64,000 bases of DNA from MPNP01 sp026710155 (GCA_965200885.1 OZ241737.1:1-64000); one strand, 5' to 3'; shown: positions 6,573 to 15,710, counted from the stretch's first letter. A program made the numbers and translations. Notes: a model not told the origin generated them from the sequence alone.

Positions 6573-9494
6573 GTGCTTGGATACTGTTCCTTTCTTTTTG
6601 TACCGGTTATTTGGCTTGTTGTCATCCCCCTCGATATTGCCTATACCTTGTGGTTCTTCAACCAGAAGGCAAGGCTTCCATACAGGTTGCCTGCCAGCTG
6701 GCAAAAAAAGGATTATTCCAATCCTGAACCTGGGGGCAATGGCAGGTTTCAAAAGGGTGAAGGGCTTCTCTTTCTGGGTAATGATTACGACAGTAATGAA
6801 GAGCTGTGGATTTCCAACGAAGATGCCAGAAGGCATGCCCTGGTCCTGGGAACCACGGGATCAGGCAAATCATTGACAAGTGACACACTTGTCCTTGGAG
6901 AATATGGCTGGGTCCCCATTGGCAATCTTGAACCCGGAAACAGGATCAGAATTCCATCAGGCAAATTGACCAAGGTATTGGGTGTTTTCCCGCAGAGTAA
7001 ACTTCCTGTTGTCAGAATACATTTCGAGGATGGCAGGTGGGCAGAATGTTCCAGGGATCATCTCTGGTTGGTCAAACGCCATGTCGAAGCTGATTGTCTC
7101 AGTACACATGAAGTGCCCAAATGGGAAACAATGAGTGCAGGTGATCTGGGCATACAGCTCGAAACCGGCGGGTTGTCAGGTTCAATCAAACCATTGGTGC
7201 GTTATTTCATCCCCCTTATTGATGACATACCAGGAACCGGAGGCAAACCCAACAAGTTGACTGTCAAAGACCATGCAGCAAGAGTCATGGGTTGGAAAAA
7301 CAGTGACCTTGATCAGAAGGGTACAGCTTCTGAAAGAAAAGATTGGCTACTGGAGCTTCTGACACTTCGGAACAAAACCAAGCCGATAGAGGTGATTGAC
7401 GGTTCCCTGAAAATCCCTGTTGTTTCAAGTAAGGAAGGCATTCAACTCAGATATCTCATTTGGTCGCTGGGAGGCTTGGCCTTACAACTGATCGTTGAAG
7501 GAAGGATTTATATCAAGGCTTCCCTACCAGGATTAATCAAAAACTCTGATGGGGATTTTGAACTCATCGATAAATATGAAAAACCTGGATTGGAAATAGT
7601 CGAGGTAGAGGGTTTTTACTCTCAATCGGAAGCCCTGGTCAAGAGGGAACATATCAAGAGACAGGTTGCCTTGGGCAAAATGACACCCTGTCAGGGAAGT
7701 GAAATGACAAAATCCTTCAAGGTTCTGGAAAAGGATATGACATGTATCAAGGTGGAATCCGCTGAGGGACTGTTTGTGATGGAATCCTACCTTGTTACGC
7801 ATAATTCCGAATTCCTATTGGGTTTGGTTTCCCAATCAATCATGTGGAACTCGGGTTTTCTGTTCGTGGATGGCAAGGGTACCACGGAATTTCATGGCAG
7901 AACATGGTCACTGGCATCCAAATTCGGCAGGGAGGATGATTACCGTATCCTGAATTTCACCGATCTCGGAGGCAATCAGGACAAACGTGCCGGTGGACCA
8001 GATGTTCAGTCCAATACCCTGAATCCTTTTTCACATGGTACTCCAGATCAACTGATGAACCTTATCGTCTCCCTTATGGGCAATGCCGCTGGTGGTTCTG
8101 ACATGTGGAAACACCGGGCCATGTCACTTGTAACTTCAGCAATCAGGGCTCTTTGCGAAATGAGAGATGCCGGAGATGTACTTTTGAATGTTCAATCAAT
8201 CAGGGATTATCTCCCACTAGGTCAAGGTGTAGACAAAACTCATTTGGTGGATGGTAAAATCAATTGCATTGCAGATATACCGGATGAAGCATGGAAGGAT
8301 ATAAGATCTAGGGGAGGTATGATTGAACTTTATCTGCGTTCACTGAAAGGGGAATTTTCAGATACCTCAAGATTGGCATTGAAAGGATTTTTTGACTCAT
8401 TGCCCGGATTCAACCTCTATAACGCAATCAATGGACTGCCACAGGAAAGCAAGACAGTGGAACAGCATGGCTTTTTGTCCATGCAACTCACCAAACCGTT
8501 GGGATCCCTTGCTGATGATTATGGGCATATTTTCCGAACACCCTTTGGTGAGGTTGATATGGAGGATGTAGTCTTAAACAGACGCATATTGGTTGTTCTT
8601 TTGCCGGCCCTTCAGAAAGCTCCGGAAGAAATGAGGAGCTGTGGCCGGATCATCGTGGCCGTTCTCAAAATGATGATGGGGAAGGTTTCCGGTTCAGCCA
8701 TCATGGGAAGCAAGCAGAAACTTGTCGATGCCAAGCCAACCAGATCCCCCACACCATTTATGGTCATTCTTGATGAAGCGGGATATTACATGGTCAAGGG
8801 CATTGATACCATGATGGCACAGGCCCGTTCCCTCGGATTCATGATCGTGGTTTCCGGCCAGGATATGGCTGCCATGCAGGCGGTTTCACCACAAATAGCT
8901 GAATCCGCCGCGGCCAATTCGCGTTTGACCGTAGCAGGAGCCATGGAGGATGCCCACAAGACCTGGGATTTTCTTCGCAAGAAATTCTCGACCCACAGGG
9001 TTCCCTTGGTATCTGGTAGAAAGCAAAAACCCGGACTGTTTGGAACCAAGTGGGTTGATCGCCAAGATGCGGAATTCGTTGTGGAAAGCAGGGTAAAAAT
9101 AGGTGATTTGCAAAAGCTGAGGGAGGGTGAGTTTTATTTCATGATGGGATCAGTGCTGGTCAAGGCCCGATCCTTCTATACAGGTCAATACTGGATACCG
9201 AATATAAGGGCCAACAAGTTCCTGCTGGTACGCGGTCCTACCGACAAGGCACCGGGCTTGGACCAGTCGAGGGATGTGAATTTCATGGAGTCGGTCGAGG
9301 CCATTACCGAAACTCTCCTCAGTGATGATCTACTGGCACAAAGGCAGGAGGAATTACCCCCTTCTTTCCCTGATGAGTTGCTATTGGGCATTCTTCTTTC
9401 CGAAAATGAATTAAGAAAAGGAACACAAATTCAAGAAGGAAGCAAAGGTATATTGGACAATTATTTCGCAGGTATGGTTATGGGCAGTCAGTAA
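6573..9494 (+). CDS. dotL: Type IV secretion coupling ATPase DotL/TrbC-like, interrupted by an intein
   Basis: DotL (IcmO, TrbC in I-type plasmids) is the inner-membrane coupling ATPase that brings substrates to the secretion channel. Residues 1-30 are hydrophobic (two membrane passes), then GEGLLFLGNDYDSNEELWIS and the Walker A GTTGSGK. The intein occupies residues 100-411; the protein resumes as SEFLLGLVSQSIMW, with FVDGKGT and the Walker B VILDEAGYYM, then a C-terminal extension to residue 973. Without the intein it is about 661 residues, close to the family norm. The frame is open upstream of the GTG at 6573 for about 45 codons and reads as a plausible N-terminal tail, but has no standard start, so the true start is uncertain. 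dotM is not in the window. Confidence 0.9.
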   Translation: MLGYCSFLFVPVIWLVVIPLDIAYTLWFFNQKARLPYRLPASWQKKDYSNPEPGGNGRFQKGEGLLFLGNDYDSNEELWISNEDARRHALVLGTTGSGKSLTSDTLVLGEYGWVPIGNLEPGNRIRIPSGKLTKVLGVFPQSKLPVVRIHFEDGRWAECSRDHLWLVKRHVEADCLSTHEVPKWETMSAGDLGIQLETGGLSGSIKPLVRYFIPLIDDIPGTGGKPNKLTVKDHAARVMGWKNSDLDQKGTASERKDWLLELLTLRNKTKPIEVIDGSLKIPVVSSKEGIQLRYLIWSLGGLALQLIVEGRIYIKASLPGLIKNSDGDFELIDKYEKPGLEIVEVEGFYSQSEALVKREHIKRQVALGKMTPCQGSEMTKSFKVLEKDMTCIKVESAEGLFVMESYLVTHNSEFLLGLVSQSIMWNSGFLFVDGKGTTEFHGRTWSLASKFGREDDYRILNFTDLGGNQDKRAGGPDVQSNTLNPFSHGTPDQLMNLIVSLMGNAAGGSDMWKHRAMSLVTSAIRALCEMRDAGDVLLNVQSIRDYLPLGQGVDKTHLVDGKINCIADIPDEAWKDIRSRGGMIELYLRSLKGEFSDTSRLALKGFFDSLPGFNLYNAINGLPQESKTVEQHGFLSMQLTKPLGSLADDYGHIFRTPFGEVDMEDVVLNRRILVVLLPALQKAPEEMRSCGRIIVAVLKMMMGKVSGSAIMGSKQKLVDAKPTRSPTPFMVILDEAGYYMVKGIDTMMAQARSLGFMIVVSGQDMAAMQAVSPQIAESAAANSRLTVAGAMEDAHKTWDFLRKKFSTHRVPLVSGRKQKPGLFGTKWVDRQDAEFVVESRVKIGDLQKLREGEFYFMMGSVLVKARSFYTGQYWIPNIRANKFLLVRGPTDKAPGLDQSRDVNFMESVEAITETLLSDDLLAQRQEELPPSFPDELLLGILLSENELRKGTQIQEGSKGILDNYFAGMVMGSQ
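6870..7805 (+). other. Intein (312 residues) inserted in the DotL P-loop
   Basis: The extein reads GTTGSGK before and SEFLLG after, a seamless Walker A with its Ser as the +1 nucleophile. The inserted segment begins SLTSDTLVL (block A, Ser1), has a block B histidine in ECSRDHLWLV, block F-like DMTCIKVESAEGLFVME and ends VTHN (block G penultimate His and terminal Asn). These are the residues needed for protein splicing. At 312 residues it exceeds a mini-intein. The part around IWSLGGLALQLIVEG resembles the tail of LAGLIDADG homing endonucleases, but no clear catalytic LAGLIDADG pair is visible, so the endonuclease is probably degenerate. Splicing must occur to rebuild the ATP-binding site. Confidence 0.9.
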
Positions 9495-9927
9495 TATACT
9501 ATTCAATGACCAAAACTTGATTTATTAAGATGGTAACCTAGGAATTTATAAATGTTATTTATATTCAGTAAAAAGATATCGATCAAATGGCAATTATTCG
9601 ATTTCACTTTTTTTAAGCACTTCCCAAGGACATTTATTGCGAATTTCTTCATCCTTTTATTTTACCATATACTGATCTGGAAATAGAGGTTTTTTTCTTT
9701 TGAAGCTTTTCTTATTTTTCCGGGTATGGTTTTTCTATTTCTCTAGGGAGAGGGAAGTTATTTTCACGAATTATTTAGATGCGTTATAATTCAATGTACA
9801 GTATTAGTAGACTAGTATCTCAACACTTTTGAAATGATGTTGTGGTGTGTTGATACTCATTACACTCAGATATCAAGGATTTGGATAAAAGAACAATGAA
9901 AATAGTACAGATGTTCAAAAACCTATC
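9495..9927. other. Intergenic, AT-rich
   Basis: This holds no open frame that I can support, only T-rich runs (for example around 9600-9720). It separates the dotL block from accessory genes. Confidence 0.5.
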
Positions 9928-10443
9928 TTGATTAAAAAGGAGTTTGAGCAACCTCAAATAACTTTACGGAATTATTTAAGGGAATTTTATTCTCAAAATC
10001 TTTTTGGTACATCATTACAGAACAGTACTGTTGGTAAAGCAATGATTGAAAGCATAAATGAAAAATCCATTGACCCAAACGATCCTCTCCTAAAGGAGCT
10101 AGAATCTTTCTATCAATTAGATGATAATTGGGATGGAGAAGGTGCAAACAAAATACCTCAAGTTGCTATTTTACAAGCTACACATTTTCTCCGAGATTTT
10201 TTAGATTCAAATCCCAAATTAAGACCGCTGGATGTGGCTGCAAGTTCTTTAGGAGAGGTTATAATCTATTGGGGTACTGGCAAGAGCTATAAAGAAGTAA
10301 CTTTTGACGGTGAAGGAGGAGGTTTTTTCTGTTACGAAGAGAATGATAAAACTTATTCCATTGAAGATAAAGAAAATTCCAAGGATTCATTGTTAGAAAA
10401 TTCTTGGTTTAAGCAAGTGATCAAAAAACTTAATGAACTGTAA
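9928..10443 (+). CDS. Conserved hypothetical protein (WDGEGA motif), end altered by IS66-like insertion
   Basis: The function is unknown. The frame opens at a TTG at 9928 after an AT-rich leader; another possible start is the ATG at about 10042. The word LDDNWDGEGANKIP is shared by small uncharacterised proteins often found near mobile elements. The stop codon TAA (10441-10443) lies inside the terminal sequence gtaactattcag of the adjacent IS66-type relic, so the native C-terminus may have been cut off by the insertion. It has no signal peptide or membrane segment. Confidence 0.5.
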   Translation: MIKKEFEQPQITLRNYLREFYSQNLFGTSLQNSTVGKAMIESINEKSIDPNDPLLKELESFYQLDDNWDGEGANKIPQVAILQATHFLRDFLDSNPKLRPLDVAASSLGEVIIYWGTGKSYKEVTFDGEGGGFFCYEENDKTYSIEDKENSKDSLLENSWFKQVIKKLNEL

Positions 10444-11647
10444 CTATTCAGCACTCCTGCAATGAAGTTGCAGTTTAGGCAGGAATGCCAACCAATGCAA
10501 TGGCACTGTTCATGCCAATGGTACATATGGTGGTGTTCGCTTGTCGCAGGTCCGTGATTCCCCGGCAATCCGGAAAGTTCCTATCCCGGCGCCTGGACGG
10601 GGAGGTCTACCTCAAGCGGTGCCTCGAGTTCCGAGGATGACTTGCGAAGCGTGTCCAGCATGTTCCAGTCCTGTCTGCGTGCCGTCGCCATTACCGCCCT
10701 GATGCTGCTGCGGTGGCAACCCGATATCCTCTCCATCCCGAGATCCAATTCCGCGATGTGGTTCGTGGCAGGAACAGGCGGGTTTCCGGTGAACAGGAGG
10801 ACGGCATCGCGATGTTCTCGCAGGCGCAGCAACAGATTGTGGCCCTTGCGCCGCTTCCTCCTTCCCCGCCTGCCTGGTGATGACAACGGTTTCAGTGATT
10901 CGCGATGCCGGAGACCCTCCTTGACAATGCGGTCGTGACTGTCCCTGGTCTCACCGGGGACATGGGCACGGCAAATGCTGTGGCCGGCAAAATGCGGCAT
11001 CCTGAAGCAGGACTTCTAGCAATCATGCACGGCAATGTCCATGGCCTCGAGCATGATATCACCACGACCCCTGCCAATCCTGAAGTGCGTCAACAGCCCT
11101 GTAGAAGCAACATGCAGCCAGTGGAGCCTGCCCCCGGTCCGGAGACCAGTCCCATCCATGTGGACGATCCGGACACGTACCGCCGCTTGCCCGACATGCT
11201 CCCTAGGCCCGTTCACGCCGAAGATATCGTTGAAGGTCCCGGCCAGATGCTTAACCGGAATCAGTTGGTACTCGCTGAGGTAGACCACAAGTGCCGACAG
11301 GTTCGGGCCGTACTGTACCGGTGCAGTGACACCCCCGGGAAAAGGGGCCTTGGTTTTCGGTTGGCAATGTGGGCATGCACGGCAATGGCCTGTTCCAATT
11401 CCGTGCAGGTATCCCTCAATTCCTGTATTGTTGCATCCTTGGCAGCAAGTGCCTCTGTTACGTCTTTTGTTTGTGAAAAGGGAAGGCGTAAAGTCATGGG
11501 CCTTCATTGAATTATTTGCCTCAATGGTTTTGGACCTGTGGCTTGGGCCGTCTGATCAAGGACAGCAAACAGGCTTAACTTTCAGGAAGTCAACAGGAAC
11601 AATCAAACTGTCCATGATATTGAATGATTAGGTACCTGAATAGTTAC
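10440..11647. mobile_element. IS66-family relic with 12-bp inverted ends
   Basis: The left end gtaactattcag (10440-10451) is the exact reverse complement of the right end ctgaatagttac (11636-11647). IS66 ends start with GTAA, and the interior encodes frameshifted IS66 TnpC. At 1,208 bp it is about half of a full IS66, with tnpA and tnpB missing. The interior is clearly more GC-rich than its surroundings. The 8-base flanks (aatgaact and tttttttc) do not match, so no target duplication remains. The same ends border the small element at 30823-30996. Confidence 0.75.
10560..11507 (-). pseudogene. IS66 transposase (TnpC) pseudogene
   Basis: Read on the minus strand over three frames: an N-terminal helix (VTEALAAKDATIQELRD), then CPHCQPKTKAPFPGGVTAPV, YLSEYQLIPV, VHMDGTGLR and RLHWLHVAS (zinc site and first part of the DDE core), then after a shift GRRKRRKGHNLLLRLREH, VPATNHIAELDLGM (the catalytic N-x-AE-D region) and the C-terminal RQDWNMLDTLRK. 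Frameshifts and internal deletion make it non-functional. Confidence 0.8.
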
Positions 11648-11784
11648 TTTTTTTCTTGTCTAAAGATTCAAATGTTAAAAACTGCTCAGGACCAAATATA
11701 CCATCTGTAAAAATTACTGGGTATAAAACTACCCGACATAACTTGTCATTAGATTGCACAGAATAGTCCCTAATAAAAAATAAT

Positions 11785-11809
11785 GGGGATTATATATTTG
11801 AATACCCAA
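11785..11809. repeat. Left terminal inverted repeat of the IS1595-type element
   Basis: It starts ggggattatatatttg and is 24/25 complementary to 15686-15710. The eight bases outside it (aaaataat) recur outside the right end. Confidence 0.92.
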
Positions 11810-11818
11810 CCTCTCCAA

Positions 11819-11977
11819 CTAGCCCTTTTTCATGTTTTTCAGAAACCGCCAGTCCTTCTTTGGCGGTTGCTTCAATACCGCTTCCACAACATTATCGGTT
11901 GAGTCCTTTATGATGGAAAATTCCTCGTAATACTTGGACTGGTTCTTGCGAGGCTTGGGGGATTTGGTCTTGGTCAT
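11819..11977 (-). CDS. Small basic protein (52 residues), last gene of the IS1595 cargo operon
   Basis: The start ATG at 11977 overlaps the stop of the restriction-enzyme candidate as ATGA, so it is translationally coupled. The product starts MTKTKSPKPRKNQSKYYEE and ends FLKNMKKG; it is very lysine-rich and has no predicted membrane segment. It ends only 10 bases inside the left terminal repeat. The function is unknown; a DNA-binding helper or regulator is possible. Coupling and position argue it is real despite its size. Confidence 0.6.
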   Translation of the reverse strand: MTKTKSPKPRKNQSKYYEEFSIIKDSTDNVVEAVLKQPPKKDWRFLKNMKKG

Positions 11978-12765
11978 AGTCTAATTTTCTTTATTGCCTT
12001 GCCATAGGTAATAATTTGAGGACGGGGATTTGCTGCTTCAGGAATTCTTTCCTGCAAGAAACATAAAACCTTTTTGGAATCCAGCCACATTTTCATCCTA
12101 CCCCAGTTGCTTGGATCGGTTCTTAATTCAATTTCTCCAAGTTGGATATTTGAGTTCCTAAATATTACTTTCTGATCATCCATTTGATTCCGAGCCCGTT
12201 TCTTGGAATTACAAACGACCATCCCATCGCAAAAAATTGAAACACACTCACTGGCGTCAAAAACATGAAACTCTTTTTGATCAATATGGGCATTGACCTG
12301 ATTTATATTTGAAGGCAAAATCGCAAGAAAATCAACCTCGCCAGCTTCAAAAAACACCTTCATGAAGAAAGCTTCCAAAATATTAGTATTTTGAAGTTCT
12401 TGGGATAATTCCCTCATTGGTTTTTGCAATGATTCTTTATAGTGAATTGGATTTTCTTCTCTCATAGCTCTATTGCTCGGCAAAGAATCTATACAAGCAA
12501 CCAATTGATTAGACAGATTTCCCATACCTTTTAGGATCGTGTTTGTTGCTAGTCTGGTTCTTGAATACAAGAACATCTGCCATTTTTTGCCAGACTTTAC
12601 CGAATGTGACATGCCCAAGCTGTCAAACACATCCTTTTTTCTAGTAATACCTGCAACATTGACATTGCCACCAATCAATTCAGCATAATCGTATTCGTTG
12701 ATATGCCCGGCAATCTTCTTTTCTGAAGCTTGGCTTGAACTCATCCCCTTTTCTGGTTGACTCAT
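11974..12765 (-). CDS. Candidate type II restriction endonuclease (IS1595 cargo)
   Basis: The 263-residue protein starts 2 bases after the methylase stop. It has the layout of small restriction enzymes: GGNVNVAGITRKKDVFDSLG, then SVKSGKKWQMFLYSRTR, and later a GEIELRTDPSNWGRMKMW segment. The D...SVK and E-L-R words could be a PD-(D/E)xK-type centre, but I cannot assign catalytic residues with certainty. The main support is its place directly behind a DNA adenine methylase. Alternatively it could be another methylase partner. It has no signal peptide. Confidence 0.6.
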   Translation of the reverse strand: MSQPEKGMSSSQASEKKIAGHINEYDYAELIGGNVNVAGITRKKDVFDSLGMSHSVKSGKKWQMFLYSRTRLATNTILKGMGNLSNQLVACIDSLPSNRAMREENPIHYKESLQKPMRELSQELQNTNILEAFFMKVFFEAGEVDFLAILPSNINQVNAHIDQKEFHVFDASECVSIFCDGMVVCNSKKRARNQMDDQKVIFRNSNIQLGEIELRTDPSNWGRMKMWLDSKKVLCFLQERIPEAANPRPQIITYGKAIKKIRL

Positions 12766-12767
12766 GG

Positions 12768-13742
12768 TTACTTGCCTAGGATTAAAAGTTCATGCGATTT
12801 TTTAACATGATGCTTGGATCCATTCTCAATTCTGTTTTTTCCAATCCTTGTTTCACCCTGTCCGAGTGTATATTGCCATTTGACTTCAATGATTTCGTAT
12901 TTTGAATACCAGTCTCGAATTACATCGCAATCATTATATGACAGAATAAACCCCCCGGCGTGTTGATAAAGCAAATCACGAAGTTTTGCGTGGTCAAATT
13001 GATTGTGGTGCACCGGAAAATTGCGTTGTGGATATATTCCCCGAAACATTTTACTGTTTCCATTCAAGTAGTATGGGGGATCGCAATAAAGAAATTCGGT
13101 TTTATGTTTTAGAATGGTTCTATCAAAAGAGCCATGGTCGACTTTAAGGTTTGCTGATCTGAATTTTCTTAACTTATCAACCAATCTTCCATATCGTTTT
13201 TCTTCTTGGTATATCTTTGACATCCAACCAAGGAAACCGGGCCCATAAGAAAGATTGTGGTTAAACCAGTAATGGGCTGCAAGTTCCAGGGGGGATTCAA
13301 TCAACTCTTCCCTTGCCCAGTGTTTTCTCAATCGTTCCTTGACTTCCTTGTAAACTTCATTGTTAGGTTCCCATTTTGATATGCGATTGGCAAGTTTCAA
13401 TGGCATCCTTAATTGGACTTTCCAATAATTCGTTAGAATGTCAAAAACATCATAACCCTGGACCTTTAGTCCCAATTCATTGGCACATGCTATTTCAACC
13501 GAACCGCCACCGATAAATGGAGATACAATTTTATCAATGTTGTTGGGCATGTGTTCTACGATATATCCAACTGCCAAACTCTTGCCACCGGCATATCTCA
13601 ACGGGGATTTGCAATATCTTTTAAAGTCAACTTTCCCATTGCTTCTTAGGGAATCCAACAGATTTGATTTTTTATGCCCAAATGTATGCTTAAAGTCTTT
13701 TATACTGAATCTATCTTGGTTTGGATGAACAGCTAGATTCAT
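12768..13742 (-). CDS. DNA adenine methyltransferase, D12/Dam class (IS1595 cargo)
   Basis: It transfers a methyl group from S-adenosylmethionine to N6 of adenine in a short DNA site. Motif X is RYAGGKS (about residue 51), the SAM-binding motif I is SPFIGGGSVEIA, and the catalytic motif IV is YCDPPYY (about residue 220); the order X-I-IV is that of alpha-class enzymes. Its length of 324 residues is normal. The ATG overlaps the transposase stop (ATGA), coupling its translation to the transposase. It would protect DNA from the endonuclease candidate downstream. The recognition site cannot be read from the sequence. Confidence 0.88.
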   Translation of the reverse strand: MNLAVHPNQDRFSIKDFKHTFGHKKSNLLDSLRSNGKVDFKRYCKSPLRYAGGKSLAVGYIVEHMPNNIDKIVSPFIGGGSVEIACANELGLKVQGYDVFDILTNYWKVQLRMPLKLANRISKWEPNNEVYKEVKERLRKHWAREELIESPLELAAHYWFNHNLSYGPGFLGWMSKIYQEEKRYGRLVDKLRKFRSANLKVDHGSFDRTILKHKTEFLYCDPPYYLNGNSKMFRGIYPQRNFPVHHNQFDHAKLRDLLYQHAGGFILSYNDCDVIRDWYSKYEIIEVKWQYTLGQGETRIGKNRIENGSKHHVKKSHELLILGK

Positions 13743-14713
13743 GACCTGGCCCCCGAGTCCAAACCGTTATCGGTTGTCAATGCCTTGTAGGTCAAATGCC
13801 TCCTGTCCATTCCCTCGACCATGCCAGACATGATCTCTATTGTATCCTGTTGACGAACATTGTGCCTACCGGTAAATTCGCATACATACCTTTGAAGGCG
13901 CTTGGGACTCATCTTGTGGAATGTTCCCTTGTGCGACCTTTTCAGCATTGACCAGAACGATTCAATGCCGTTGGTGTGAACGATACCCTCCACAAACACA
14001 TTTGCACTGTGATTGACGGCTGAATGATGGGTAAGCCCCTTGTAGCTTCGGCTTTCATCGGTGTATTTCTCCGCTTCCTCATCAACATTCTCATTGATGA
14101 ATCCCTGCAATGTCAATTTGCTGGTATCAATGACAACCTTTGCCTTAACCTTATTTGTTTTCCTATCCTTTACACCAACAATAGCGGTTTTGCCAACAAC
14201 TCCCCGACCCTTTTGGATCTTGTCCTTGTTGTGCTTGTTCTTTTCCTTCCCTCCCATGTAGGTTTCATCGGCTTCAACGGGTCGTACAAATATTTCCAGT
14301 CCTGCAAGTGAATCCTGATAGGTTTCCCTGATTCTATGTGCCATGAACCAAGCCGATTTCTGGGTAATTCCCAAATCCCTGTGCAGTTTCAAACTTGATA
14401 CCGACTTCAAGCCAGTACTCAAAAGATAAAATCCGAATGCCCATTGCTGGAAGTCTATCGGGGAACTGTGCATCACTGTATCGGTCTTGACAGTAAAATC
14501 CTTACGACATGAACGACACCTGAAAACCTGTTTCTTGCCATCTTTCTTCGGCTTGGTTTGAATGTTCTTGGATTGACACTTCGGACATTCAACCCCGTTT
14601 TTCCATCGTTTCCTGATGAACCATTGCTCTGCTGTATCATTGTCGGGAAACATCCTTTGAAGTTCAATGAGTGAAATTCCCTTGCGGTCATGTTTTCCAG
14701 GTGCCTTTGTCAT
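13739..14713 (-). CDS. IS1595-family (ISXO2-like) transposase
   Basis: The N-terminal zinc ribbon (CPKCQSKNIQ and CRSCRKDF) is followed by an ISXO2/IS1595-type catalytic domain: VEADETYMGGKE with the first Asp, TDESRSYKG with the second, and HTNGIESFWSMLKRSHKG, the family's signature with the last acidic residue. Length 324 is typical. It is intact, so the element may be active. It leads the operon, with the methylase start overlapping its stop, an arrangement that would make cargo expression depend on transposase translation. Confidence 0.93.
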   Translation of the reverse strand: MTKAPGKHDRKGISLIELQRMFPDNDTAEQWFIRKRWKNGVECPKCQSKNIQTKPKKDGKKQVFRCRSCRKDFTVKTDTVMHSSPIDFQQWAFGFYLLSTGLKSVSSLKLHRDLGITQKSAWFMAHRIRETYQDSLAGLEIFVRPVEADETYMGGKEKNKHNKDKIQKGRGVVGKTAIVGVKDRKTNKVKAKVVIDTSKLTLQGFINENVDEEAEKYTDESRSYKGLTHHSAVNHSANVFVEGIVHTNGIESFWSMLKRSHKGTFHKMSPKRLQRYVCEFTGRHNVRQQDTIEIMSGMVEGMDRRHLTYKALTTDNGLDSGARS

Positions 14714-14818
14714 TTATTTTTCCTTAAGACCCGAATTAGAATACCCATAATTTAATGATTCGGATTGCACTTTACAAGGATTTTCTTACTTTATTTGAAA
14801 TTTTATTGAAAACAAAAA

Positions 14819-15601
14819 TTGATACAGGAACAGGATTTGGAACAGAAGAAGCTTTTGATCAAATTTCACGGATCGTATTCAGACAATCATCAAATGGATA
14901 TGCGTCAATTTGGTTATTCTTTAATTGGCATAGAGAGAGTTATTCGTATTGGGTTTATTTGTTTTTCCTCCCAAAGATTCCCAAAGCGTGGAGAAGAGTC
15001 ACCTGTTTCAATTCTTATGACTCAACCTTATCCGGGTTCATATGGTTTTACAACAATAATACAAGAAATTGCTGGTAGCCACTATCCGTTATTAAACCAA
15101 TTTTTCATTGAACAAGGTCATAGAATATCGTTAAAATGGTTGGGTGGAATATTGTTGAATAGGGGTGGTAGAGAAGAGGATTCAATTCAAATGGCTAAGG
15201 ATTTGGTTGAAATTATGGCAAACTATTCTGATGGAATAGATCAAAAACGTCATGAAGAAATGATGGAGTTGATTAGAAGATCAGAATTAAACCGTTCCGC
15301 CCGAGAAATTGTTAAACCCATTGGTGAATCCAGTAATAAACTGGTGATTTCTGATGGAAATGGTGATAATATAGAAATTGATGAACCTATAGCGGATTCA
15401 ATTCGTTCTAAAGATAAATTGGAGGTTGGGGAAATGAAAACTTATGTGGTTAGAGTTGATGGTTTTTTTCATCATAATAAACAGTTGAAAGTAATTCACC
15501 CTGAAGCTCCTGGAAGATTCATAACAGGAAAAATATCTGATCCGGCTTTAGTGACACACCAAATATCTATACAAAAGCCGCAAGCGAAAAAAAGGAATTA
15601 A
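14819..15601 (+). CDS. Hypothetical protein carried by the IS1595-type element
   Basis: I do not recognise the function. The 260-residue soluble protein starts at a TTG (MIQEQDLEQKKLLIKF) and lies between the transposase and the right inverted repeat, in the opposite direction to the rest of the cargo. An N-terminal globular half (MDMRQFGYSLIGIERVIRIG) is followed by a charged helix and a C-terminal beta-rich part (KTYVVRVDGFFHHNKQLKV). It has no signal peptide and no membrane segment. Proteins with this layout occur in accessory regions of other bacteria. It may modulate the cargo or serve in defence (inference). Confidence 0.6.
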   Translation: MIQEQDLEQKKLLIKFHGSYSDNHQMDMRQFGYSLIGIERVIRIGFICFSSQRFPKRGEESPVSILMTQPYPGSYGFTTIIQEIAGSHYPLLNQFFIEQGHRISLKWLGGILLNRGGREEDSIQMAKDLVEIMANYSDGIDQKRHEEMMELIRRSELNRSAREIVKPIGESSNKLVISDGNGDNIEIDEPIADSIRSKDKLEVGEMKTYVVRVDGFFHHNKQLKVIHPEAPGRFITGKISDPALVTHQISIQKPQAKKRN

Positions 15602-15685
15602 AAATAACCGCAAAACCTACTCGCAAAGATGGCAGATTAACCAACCTCCATATTTTTGATGCCAAACCTGTTGATTAACGTTTGT

Positions 15686-15710
15686 TTGGGTATTCAAGTA
15701 TATAATCCCC
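15686..15710. repeat. Right terminal inverted repeat of the IS1595-type element
   Basis: It ends tataatcccc and is followed at 15711-15718 by aaaataat, identical to the left flank. It differs from the left repeat by one base (g for a within the central attcaagt). Confidence 0.92.

Larger units (their letters stand above)
11785..15710. mobile_element. Complete IS1595-type transposon carrying a restriction-modification cargo
   Basis: The terminal inverted repeats at 11785-11809 and 15686-15710 match at 24 of 25 positions (outer bases ggggattatata). Both ends are flanked by the identical 8-bp sequence aaaataat (11777-11784 and 15711-15718), the target duplication length typical of the IS1595 family. 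Inside, the IS1595 (ISXO2-like) transposase, an adenine methylase, a candidate restriction enzyme and a 52-codon gene form one coupled minus-strand operon, and a 260-residue gene is read in the opposite direction. Passenger genes are known in some IS1595 elements. The intact ends and duplication imply a recent insertion. Confidence 0.92.

Noticed and set aside
7100..7650. Active LAGLIDADG homing endonuclease in the intein
   Set aside because: Only a weak tail-like segment is visible; the two acidic LAGLIDADG helices cannot be recognised.
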